Below, piece by piece: positions 21,386 through 28,349 of a stretch of DNA of 34,577 bases (position 1 is its first letter; each line of letters opens with the position of its first letter). This DNA comes from Acidobacteriota bacterium (GTDB taxonomy: Bacteria > Acidobacteriota > Vicinamibacteria > Vicinamibacterales > 2-12-FULL-66-21): assembly GCA_003222675.1 (NCBI GenBank), contig QHWT01000082.1, positions 1 to 34,577 on the forward strand, written 5' to 3'. The notes under the pieces are model-generated. The model was not told where the DNA came from, did no database searches, and was given only the letters and a program-made list of their open reading frames with translations. The position numbers were made by a program, and so were the translations under genes.

Positions 21386-22550
21386 GCACGCGCTCCAATA
21401 TCAGGTACACACCGCGGGCGAACGTGTCCGGCTGCGGCAGCAGACTCACGACGAGAAAGGCTTCGTGCGGGAAGTCGAAGAAGAAGCCGGGATGCGCCAC
21501 CACGCCGTCGCGCGTGAGGAGATCGAGCGCGAGCGCCTCCTCGCTTGCGATCGCCGGCACGCGCAGGACGGCGGACCAGCCGCCGTCGGCCGCGAGCACG
21601 CTGACGCCCGCGTCACTCTCCGCCACCGCCCGATGCAACGCGCGGTAATTGTGGCGCACCCGATCGCGGATCTGATCGCGAATCGGAGATGTGGCCGCGA
21701 GCAGCGCCGGCGCGGCAACCTGCACTGGCATCGAGACGGACAAGTACGTGTCGCAAATCAGCTCGAGGCGGTCCGCGGCTTCATCGACGAGACGAGTGGG
21801 TCCGCTGACGGCGATCCAACCAAGTTTGAGTTGCGGAAGACCGGCCGTCTTCGACAACCCGCCCAGACGGAACAGCAGGCAGTCTCCGCGCTCAAGCGCC
21901 GGCGGGTCGAGGAGCGGCGCCTCAGCGAACGGATAATCGCAGAACACTTCGTCCAGCATGAGCGCGACGCGGCGCTCCGCGCAACGATTTACGAGCTCAT
22001 CCGCGTCACGCGCGGTCAGTGCCGACCCGGTCGGATTGTTCGGCGATACGGCAAGCACCGCGCGCGTGTCGGGCGTCCATGCACGGTCGAGGTCTCCACA
22101 CTCGACCTCCCATGCACCGTGATACGCAAGCGCGTAGCGGCGATCGGTAACCGCATCGAGGCGTGTCAGGTGATCAAATAAAGGATAGCTGGGGACCGGC
22201 GTGAGCACGCTCGACTGTCCTGCGTCGCAGAGCAGCTTGAACAGCAGCGAGTAGGCTTCGCTGGTGCTGGCGGTCAGCATGATGCGATCGGGTGCTATGC
22301 GAACACCGCGCCGGAGATACATTTCGGCGACGGCCTCGCGCGCTTCGCGCAGGCCGAACGGCTCAGGGCGATACGTGAGCGCGCGCGCGTCGGCCAGCGC
22401 CGCGAGCAGCGTCTCGGGGTAGTAAATCCCTACGCGCGTGGGATTCGACACGGTCAGATCGATCAACGGGACGCCGCGGCGCCGGAGATCGGCGAGCACG
22501 GCCGCGAGACGGTTCGGCCGCCGATCGTCGGGAACGCGCCGAGAGAACAT
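21375..22550 (-). CDS. PLP-dependent aminotransferase, fold type I (class I/II)
   Basis: The 391-aa protein carries the aspartate-aminotransferase-fold signatures: LIDLTVSNPTR at 29-39, the substrate/cofactor loop VPSYPLFDHL at 119-128, SPNNPTGS at 169-176, D200 in LMLDEVF, and the Schiff-base lysine K234 in GGLSKTAGLPQLKLGW. The C-terminal segment where most members keep an arginine for the substrate carboxylate (often RLSF/RLNF) reads LVVSLLPQP (366-374), so the usual arginine appears absent or displaced. The substrate is therefore not predicted. The ATG at 22550 follows CTACGAGG, with the GAGG too close for a good ribosome site. TATTCT ends only six bases before the codon, so the message might be leaderless. 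The stop overlaps malQ by 11 bp. A much longer open frame upstream is a shadow of the M16 gene. Confidence 0.9.
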   Translation of the reverse strand: MFSRRVPDDRRPNRLAAVLADLRRRGVPLIDLTVSNPTRVGIYYPETLLAALADARALTYRPEPFGLREAREAVAEMYLRRGVRIAPDRIMLTASTSEAYSLLFKLLCDAGQSSVLTPVPSYPLFDHLTRLDAVTDRRYALAYHGAWEVECGDLDRAWTPDTRAVLAVSPNNPTGSALTARDADELVNRCAERRVALMLDEVFCDYPFAEAPLLDPPALERGDCLLFRLGGLSKTAGLPQLKLGWIAVSGPTRLVDEAADRLELICDTYLSVSMPVQVAAPALLAATSPIRDQIRDRVRHNYRALHRAVAESDAGVSVLAADGGWSAVLRVPAIASEEALALDLLTRDGVVAHPGFFFDFPHEAFLVVSLLPQPDTFARGVYLILERVHAA

Positions 22551-22565
22551 CCTCGTAGAATATTT

Positions 22566-22653
22566 GATTTGGTGATCGGGTAAGTTAGTGATTCGGTGAG
22601 TGCACGGTTTGGTGATTTGGTGATTGAACAATTTGGTGATTTGGTGAGTGAAC
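22566..22653. repeat. GATTTGGTGA word island filling a divergent promoter gap
   Basis: About nine degenerate copies of the 8-bp word (GATTTGGTGA, GATTCGGTGA, GGTTTGGTGA, GATTTGGTGA, AATTTGGTGA, GATTTGGTGA) occupy almost all of the 108-bp space between the divergent aminotransferase and M16 genes. Any promoter for either gene must therefore lie within or next to the repeat. The array reads in frame as repeated FGDLV residues upstream of the M16 start, which explains a spurious N-terminal extension. Confidence 0.85.
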
Positions 22654-22658
22654 GATTC

Positions 22659-24101
22659 ATGCCTCGTCCGGTGTTGTCGATCGTCGGCCTCCTCGCTCTT
22701 GCATCTTCCTTGACGCTGACGACAGTCAGAAGCGGCATGGTCGCTCACCTGCAAGCGAGCGCCGCGAGCGCGCAGCGCGGTGGGGTCGGGGCCCCACCGA
22801 GCGAAGTGAAAATCGAGATCCCCTACACGCAGTTCACGCTGCCGAACGGCCTGCACGTGATCCTGCACGAGGATCACACTGTGCCGCTGCTGACGGTGAA
22901 CGTGTGGTACCACGTCGGCTCGGCCCGGGAAAAACCCGGCCGCACCGGGTTCGCGCATCTCTTCGAGCACCTGATGTTCGAAGGCTCCGGGCACGTGAAG
23001 GAGGGGCAGTTCGACGAGCTGCTCGAGGCGGCGGGGGCGACCAACAACGGATCCACGGAGAACGACCGCACGAATTACTACATCGACGCGCCGTCGAACG
23101 CGCTCGATCTCGCGTTGTTCCTCGAATCCGATCGCATGGGCTACCTGCTCGACGCGATGTCGCCTGCCCGCGTCAACGGGCAGCGCGATGTCGTCAAGAA
23201 CGAGCGGCGGCAGAGTTACGAGAACGCGCCGTACGGCATGGCCTCGATCGCGATCGGAGAGATGCTCTATCCACAAGGACATCCGTACCACTGGCCGACG
23301 ATCGGCTACATGGAAGATCTCACCGCGGCGAGCTACGAGGATGTCGTCGACTTCTTCAAGAAGTACTACCAGCCGGCGAATGCCAGCCTGGTCGTTGCAG
23401 GCGACATCGATCCCGCAAAGGCGCGCGCGGGGATCGAGAAGTGGTTTTCCGATGTGAAGCCGGGGACCGGCGTTGTCCCTCCAATCGACTACCCGCACGC
23501 GTTGCTCACGGAAGCGAAGCGGAAGACGATCCAGGATCGGGTGCAGTTGCCGCGCCTGTACCTGGACTGGATCACGCCCGCGCACTTCGCGCCGGGAGAC
23601 GCCGAGCTCGACGTGGTGTCGATCCTCCTCGCAGGCGGAAAGAATTCGCGACTGTACAAGCGGCTCGTGTACGACCTCCAGATTGCGCAGGACGTCTCCG
23701 CGGTGCAGCAGTCGATGGCGCTCAACTCGCAATACGAGATCGCCGTGACGGCACGCCCGGGCACTGACGGCGCCACCGCGGCCGCAACAATCGAACGCAT
23801 TCGCGGCATCGTGGACGAAGAGATTCGCGCACTGCAGCAGGCGCCGCCGGACGCGCGCGAGTTCCGCCGCGCGCTCAACCAGATCGAATCGTCGTTCTAC
23901 AACCGGCTGGAAAGGGTCGGCGGATTCGGCGGCGTGGGCGATCAGCTCAACGCCTACTACTTCGCTGCGGGGAATCCCGGCTACTTCAACGAGGATTTGT
24001 CCCGGTATGCCGCGCTGTCGCCAGCAGCCATCCAGGCCGCGGCGGCGCGCTTCCTGCCGCTGGATAAACGAGTGGAGCTCGTCGTGGAGGCCGCGAAGTG
24101 A
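22659..24101 (+). CDS. M16 family (insulinase-like) zinc peptidase, catalytic subunit, secreted
   Basis: The 480-aa protein is a pitrilysin/insulinase-type peptidase, probably periplasmic. The inverted zinc motif HLFEH lies at residues 100-104 (H100, E103, H104), with the distal ligand E182 in KNERRQSYEN. The first M16 domain (about 50-230) is followed by the second (about 235-480, with LYLDWITPAH and LLAGGKNSRLYKRLVYDLQIAQ). A signal peptide begins MPRPVLSIVGLLALASSL. ATG 22659 is chosen because the 21 codons upstream (to 22596) are repeat-encoded. The stop overlaps the GTG start of the second M16 gene (GTGA), as in two-gene M16 heterodimers where one subunit is catalytic. Confidence 0.92.
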   Translation: MPRPVLSIVGLLALASSLTLTTVRSGMVAHLQASAASAQRGGVGAPPSEVKIEIPYTQFTLPNGLHVILHEDHTVPLLTVNVWYHVGSAREKPGRTGFAHLFEHLMFEGSGHVKEGQFDELLEAAGATNNGSTENDRTNYYIDAPSNALDLALFLESDRMGYLLDAMSPARVNGQRDVVKNERRQSYENAPYGMASIAIGEMLYPQGHPYHWPTIGYMEDLTAASYEDVVDFFKKYYQPANASLVVAGDIDPAKARAGIEKWFSDVKPGTGVVPPIDYPHALLTEAKRKTIQDRVQLPRLYLDWITPAHFAPGDAELDVVSILLAGGKNSRLYKRLVYDLQIAQDVSAVQQSMALNSQYEIAVTARPGTDGATAAATIERIRGIVDEEIRALQQAPPDAREFRRALNQIESSFYNRLERVGGFGGVGDQLNAYYFAAGNPGYFNEDLSRYAALSPAAIQAAAARFLPLDKRVELVVEAAK

Positions 24102-25553
24102 TCCCTCGGTCTTCGTTTCTTCGCCGCCTCTGTGTACCGGCTGCCGCCGCTGCCTTGTGTGGTGTCGGGCTTCACGCCGGTCAGCAGCCCGATCGTTCGA
24201 AGGCTCCTGCGATCGGCGCGCCGCCGGAGCTGCACCTTCCCGCAATCGAGAAGAGCACGCTCTCGAATGGTCTTCAGGTCTGGATCGTCGCAGAGCACAA
24301 GGTGCCGGTGGCTCACGTCGAGCTCGCGCTCGCCTCGGGAAGCGGCGCGGACCCGGCACAGAAGTTCGGCCTTGCGAGCCTCACCGCCGACATGCTCGAT
24401 GAAGGCGCCGGTTCCCGCTCGGCGCTCGAGATTTCGGACACGGTCGACTATCTCGGCGCAGAGCTCGAAACGTCGAGCTCCAGCGACGCCTCGTATGTCG
24501 ACCTGCACGTCCCGGTTGCCCGGTTGGGCGACGCATTGCCGGTGATGGCCGATGTCATCGCACACCCCGACGTTCCCCGACGCCGAATTGAAGCGGCTCC
24601 GCGAAGAACGGATCACCTCGCTGCTCCAGGCCGAGGACGATCCGGGGCAATTGATACAGTTCGCGTTTCCGCGCCTGGTGTACGGAGCGGTGCACCGTTA
24701 CGGGACGGCATCCATCGGGACCGCCGCGTCGCTGCGCGGCTTCACGCGGGCCGACCTCGTCTCGTTTCACGCGGCGGTGTATCGACCGCAGAACGCAATG
24801 CTTGTCGTGACGGGGGACGTGATCGCGGCCAATGTCATCCCGATGCTCGAGACCACGCTCGGTCAGTGGAAGGGGAACCCCGCCGCGCCGCCGCCCGGAC
24901 TCAGCGACGCTCGTCAGCTGACCGCGCGCCATGTGTACCTCATCGACAAGCCGGGCGCGGCGCAGTCGCAAATCCGCATCGGGTGGATTGGCGTCCCGCG
25001 CTCAACGCCTGATTACTTCGCGTTGCGGGTCCTGAATACGATCCTCGGCGGTGCGTTCACGTCGCATCTGAATCAGAACCTGCGCGAGGAGCACGGATAT
25101 GCTTACGGCGCTTCGTCCGCATTCGACACGCGGCGTCGGGCGGGGCCCTTCTTCGCAGCCGCGGGCGTGCAGACCGACAAGACCGCCGATGCGCTGAAGG
25201 AGTTCTTCAACGAGCTGAACCGCATCCACGAGCCTGTCGGCGTCGAGGAGATCGAAAAGGCGAAGAACTATCTGTCGCTGCTGCTGCCGCGGAACTTCGA
25301 GACCACGCGTGCCACCGCGAACGCACTGGTGCAGATCGCCGTGTACGATCTTCCGCAGGATTTCTACGAGACATACGGACAGCGGGTGCGCGCCGTCACA
25401 GCCGCTGACGTCAGGCGCGTCGCCGACAAGTACATCCAGCCCGCGAAGTTCGCCGTGGTGATCGTCGGCGATCGGAAAGCGATCGAACCTGGCGTCCGCG
25501 CGTTGAACCTGGGACCGGTAACCATCGTGGAAGCTGCGGACGTAATGAAGTAA
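24098..25553 (+). pseudogene. M16 family non-catalytic partner subunit, interrupted by a single-base frameshift
   Basis: The first frame (GTG 24098) encodes a signal peptide (MIPRSSFLRRLCVPAAAAALCG) and an M16 N-terminal domain, TLSNGLQVWIVAEHKVPVAHV. GLASLTADMLDEGAG then occupies the place of HxxEH and has no zinc ligands. Homology stops at ADVIAHP near 24568 and resumes one base later in another frame as TFPDAELKRLREERITSL, continuing to MK at 25553. That part includes the R/Y-type region LREEHGYAYGASSAF. Removing one base in ACACCCCGACG (24563-24573) would give one protein of about 484 aa. This is either a sequencing/assembly indel in a C-run or a recent inactivating mutation. It would normally pair with the catalytic subunit immediately upstream, to which it is coupled by a GTGA overlap. 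Confidence 0.85.
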
Positions 25554-25564
25554 CTACACACCTC

Positions 25565-25603
25565 GGACCCCGGACCCCGGACCCCGGACCTCGAACCTCG
25601 AAC
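25565..25603. repeat. GGACCCC heptamer tandem repeat before the DinB-like gene
   Basis: The exact 7-bp unit GGACCCC occurs three times (25565, 25572, 25579). It decays to GGACCTC (25586), GAACCTC (25593) and GAAC, so the period is kept for about 5.6 units. It fills most of the 50-bp gap and abuts the ATG of the DinB-like gene, leaving no room for a normal ribosome site. Confidence 0.85.
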
Positions 25604-26092
25604 ATGCATCTGGAATTCGACGAATTCGTCCGCTACACCAACGGGGAACGCGACAAGTGGCGCGCGTGGTTCGGCGCGCATCCCGAGGCGATGGCGACCG
25701 AAGTGCAGCCGGGCGGGCGGTTCGTAACGGTGGGCGCGCTAATCGATCACATCTTCCTCGTCGAACGGCGTCACCTGCAGCGGCTCACGGGCACGAAACT
25801 GGACGAGCGCACGGGACTCAGCGGCCATCACGCGCCGCCATTGTTCGATTACGGCGCGTCGGTGCGGCGGGAGCTCGAAAAGTTCGTGTCCGATCTGGAC
25901 TCCGACGAAGCGGATCAACCAACATTCACGGTGCAGAGTGGCGGCGAGTTCAGCCTGACGCCGCGGAAGCTGCTCTTCCACTGCCTGCTGCACGAAACCC
26001 ACCACTGGGCGCAGATCGCGCTCTCGCTGCGTCGCGCGGGCCTCGAACCTCCCGGCAATCACGATCTGTTCTATTCGCGGGCACTTCGCTGA
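25604..26092 (+). CDS. DinB-like domain protein (DinB/YfiT four-helix-bundle, putative metal-dependent)
   Basis: The 162-aa cytoplasmic protein fits the DinB superfamily, whose members use a three-histidine metal site and include thiol-transferases with bacillithiol or mycothiol; for most the substrate is unknown. The likely ligands are H49 (LIDHIFLVERRH) and H130/H134 in LLHETHHWAQIALSLRRAG. Helix pattern and length are normal. It follows the M16 pair on the same strand by 50 bp, which consist of a heptamer repeat. The start ATG 25604 has no Shine-Dalgarno sequence because the repeat occupies that position. The link to its neighbours is not obvious. Confidence 0.85.
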   Translation: MHLEFDEFVRYTNGERDKWRAWFGAHPEAMATEVQPGGRFVTVGALIDHIFLVERRHLQRLTGTKLDERTGLSGHHAPPLFDYGASVRRELEKFVSDLDSDEADQPTFTVQSGGEFSLTPRKLLFHCLLHETHHWAQIALSLRRAGLEPPGNHDLFYSRALR

Positions 26093-26107
26093 CGCGAATA
26101 ATGTCCA

Positions 26108-26180
26108 TGCGGAAGGTCGAGTGCTGAATGCTCAACGGTTCTTCCGCAATTCGTCATTCAGCATTCAGCATTCTTCAGCA
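26108..26180. repeat. ATTCAGC heptamer island with inverted words between convergent genes
   Basis: The word ATTCAGC repeats in CATTCAGCATTCAGCATTC (26155-26173) and once more as TTCAGCAT. GCTGAATGC at 26123-26131 is the exact complement of GCATTCAGC at 26161-26169. TGCGGAAG at 26108-26115 is the complement of CTTCCGCA at 26141-26148. The island lies between the stops of the DinB-like gene (plus) and the class III aminotransferase (minus), and supplies the last codons and stop of the latter. It may serve as a bidirectional terminator. Confidence 0.75.
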
Positions 26181-27495
26181 TCGACAAGCCTCTCTCGATG
26201 ATGCCGAACCCGTGGCGCAGCTCCTCCTCGCTGATCGACAGCGGCGGATTGGTGAAGAACGTGTTCCAGCGGACAAACGTGTAGAGCCCTTCCTCGCGGA
26301 AGAACTTTCCGAGTCGCTTCATTGGTTCCGAGGTACCGTTGAATGGCGCCAGCGGTTCCATGGACGATCGATTCTTCACCAGCTCCACGATCCCGAAGAG
26401 TCCGATCGCGCGCGTGGCGCCGACGATCGCGTGGCGCGACGCGAGACCGTCCATCAGTCCTTTCATGATCCCGCCCATCCGTCGCGCGTTCTGAATCAGA
26501 CCGTCCTCTTCGTATACCTGCAGCGTTGCCAGCGCGGTCGCGCACGCCAGCGGATGGCTGTTGTAGGTGAGGCCGCCGAAGAACACCTTGTCGCGGAAGT
26601 GCTCCGCGATCGCGTGCCGCATGCCGACGGCCCCGAGCGGCACATACGCGCTCGTCAGGCCCTTCGCCATCGTCAACAGATCCGGCACGACGCGCCAGTT
26701 GTCGACGGCGAACCACTCGCCGGTCCGGCCGAAGCCGGACATCACCTCGTCGGCGATCATCAGGATTCCGTGTTTCGTACAGATCTCACGCACGCCCTGA
26801 AGGTAACCGTCGGGCGGCACGAGCACGCCGTTCGTGCCGACGACGGGTTCGAGGATGAAGGCGGCGATCGTCTGCGCGCCTTCGAGCTGGATCGTCTCCT
26901 CGAGATCCGCGAGCGCCTTCTCCGTCGTGTCCCACCCGCGCTGAATGCCGTGATACGGATTGAGCAGATGAACGACGCCGGCCATGCCGGGCTCGGAGGC
27001 CCACCGGCGCGGATCCCCTGTCAGGATCATCGCGCCCGCCGTCGCGCCGTGATACGAGCGATAGAACGAGAGGATCTTGTGACGGCCGGTGAACTGGCGC
27101 GCGAGCTTGACGGCGTTCTCGTTGGCCTCGGCGCCGCCGTTCGTGAAGAAGAACGTGTCGATGTCTCCTGGCGTGATCTCGGCGAGCTTCTGTCCGAGCC
27201 TCGCGCGCGGCTCGGTGGCCATGAACGGATTGGCATACGCGAGCGTCTCGACCTGACGCTGGATGGCACGAACGACCCGTTCGTGGCCGTGGCCGATGTT
27301 GACGCACATCAACTGGCTGTTGAAATCGAGAAAGCGCTTTCCTTCCGGCGTCCAGAACCAGCAGCCTTTCGCGCCGGCCACCGGAATCGGATCGACTGCT
27401 CCCTGCGCGGACCACTCGAACAACGTATGCCGGCGCGTGAGGTCGACAATCGTCTGCCCATCGAGGCCGGCCGTCGTGCTGTCTGCGATCTTCAT
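26158..27495 (-). CDS. Class III aminotransferase (omega-transaminase type)
   Basis: The 445-aa PLP enzyme transfers an amino group between an amine or omega-amino acid and a keto acid. Visible features (from this start): WSAQGAVDPIPV at 29-40, NIGHGHERVV, FFTNGGAEANENAVKLAR (115-133), SFYRSYHGAT (143-152), E216 in ILEPVVGTNG, D249 in LMIADEVMSGFGRTGEW, and the Schiff-base lysine K278 in MAKGLTSAYVPLGAV. The N-terminal WSAQGAV pattern recalls taurine- or beta-alanine-type transaminases, but the substrate is inference. ATG 27495 is chosen over an upstream ATG at 27516 because GGAG stands five bases before it. The last residues (NAEC) are encoded by the ATTCAGC repeat. It follows the SDR and symporter genes on the same strand. 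Confidence 0.92.
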   Translation of the reverse strand: MKIADSTTAGLDGQTIVDLTRRHTLFEWSAQGAVDPIPVAGAKGCWFWTPEGKRFLDFNSQLMCVNIGHGHERVVRAIQRQVETLAYANPFMATEPRARLGQKLAEITPGDIDTFFFTNGGAEANENAVKLARQFTGRHKILSFYRSYHGATAGAMILTGDPRRWASEPGMAGVVHLLNPYHGIQRGWDTTEKALADLEETIQLEGAQTIAAFILEPVVGTNGVLVPPDGYLQGVREICTKHGILMIADEVMSGFGRTGEWFAVDNWRVVPDLLTMAKGLTSAYVPLGAVGMRHAIAEHFRDKVFFGGLTYNSHPLACATALATLQVYEEDGLIQNARRMGGIMKGLMDGLASRHAIVGATRAIGLFGIVELVKNRSSMEPLAPFNGTSEPMKRLGKFFREEGLYTFVRWNTFFTNPPLSISEEELRHGFGIIERGLSMLKNAEC

Positions 27496-27500
27496 GTTGG

Positions 27501-27504
27501 CTCC
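27501..27504 (-). promoter_or_regulatory. Ribosome binding site for the class III aminotransferase
   Basis: GGAG on the minus strand lies five bases before ATG 27495, favouring this start over ATG 27516. The adjoining 27508-27531 contains another word-like run, TGGCTCATGACTTAATGACTCA-like in appearance, too short to call as a repeat. Confidence 0.5.
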
Positions 27505-27552
27505 TGAATGGCTCATGACTTAATGACTCAGGGGCGCATGCCGGCTCACGGC

Positions 27553-28338
27553 TTACATGCCCGGAGGGGTGAACCTGCCGTCCGCCGCCAGCCAGCCGCC
27601 GTCGGCAAAGAGTACTGTGCCGGTGACGTAACTCGCCGCATCGGACGCAAGAAATACCGACGGTCCCACCATCTCCTCCGGCTGCCCCCAGCGATTGAAC
27701 ACGCTCTTCGCTGCATACGCCTGGTACCAGTCCTTGTTCGCCTTGATCGGCGCGGTCAGGGGCGTCTCAATCACGCCCGGCCCGATCGCGTTCACGCGGA
27801 CGCCGTGCGGCCCGAACTCCGCGGCGGCCGTCTTCACCATCTGGACGATTGCCGCCTTCGTCGCAGCATAGACGCTCTGGCCGGGCTCGACGACCTGCGA
27901 TCGCACGGAGGAAAAGAGAATGATGCTCCCTTTCTTCCTCGGCGTCATCACGCGACCGGCGGATCGCAGCACGTTGAAGTTCCCCTTGATGTTCACATCG
28001 AGCACGCGCGACACCTCGTCGTCGGTATATTTCAGGATCGGCTTGCGCACGTTGATGCTTGGCGTGCAGATGACGATGTCGAGGCCGTGCTGGGAGGCGA
28101 GGCGATCGAAAACCGCGTCGACCGCGGCCGAATTCCTGATGTCGAGCGCGCCCGCTTCGCACGCACATCCTTCGCTCGCCGCACGCGCCGCCACTTTGCC
28201 TGCCGCCGCTTCGTTGACGTCGAGGCACATCACGCGTGCGCCCTGACGGGCGCAGCCGAGCGCCACGGCTTCACCGATTCCGGACGCGCCGCCAATCACC
28301 GCCGCGGTCTTTCCCGTCAGATCGAACAGCCCGCCCAA
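27553..28338 (-). CDS. Short-chain dehydrogenase/reductase (SDR)
   Basis: The 261-aa NAD(P)-dependent oxidoreductase has the classical SDR pattern: GGASGIG at 16-22, D40 after the second strand (MCLDVNE, suggesting NAD preference), N116 (VNIKGNF), the catalytic S144 (ILFSSVRS), Y157 and K161 (YAATK), and the C-terminal SDAASYVTGTVLFADGGW. The usual NNAG after strand four is replaced by CTPS (CTPSINVRKP). The start is taken as TTG 28338, because GGGGG lies seven bases upstream and no in-frame ATG or GTG fits; the result begins (M)GGLFDLTGKTAAV, like its relatives. It begins 11 bp after the symporter stop and is probably co-transcribed with it and the transaminase. The substrate is unknown. Confidence 0.9.
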   Translation of the reverse strand: MGGLFDLTGKTAAVIGGASGIGEAVALGCARQGARVMCLDVNEAAAGKVAARAASEGCACEAGALDIRNSAAVDAVFDRLASQHGLDIVICTPSINVRKPILKYTDDEVSRVLDVNIKGNFNVLRSAGRVMTPRKKGSIILFSSVRSQVVEPGQSVYAATKAAIVQMVKTAAAEFGPHGVRVNAIGPGVIETPLTAPIKANKDWYQAYAAKSVFNRWGQPEEMVGPSVFLASDAASYVTGTVLFADGGWLAADGRFTPPGM

Positions 28339-28349
28339 CAGAGATCCCC

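Noticed and set aside
22551-24359. Long minus-strand open frame extending the aminotransferase to 994 residues
   Set aside because: The extra part lies opposite the M16 peptidase, which has clear zinc motifs. The aminotransferase N-terminus is complete from ATG 22550.
24552-25553. Independent gene starting at ATG 24552
   Set aside because: The encoded protein lacks an M16 N-terminal domain, which is exactly what the preceding frame supplies. A frameshift explains both better.
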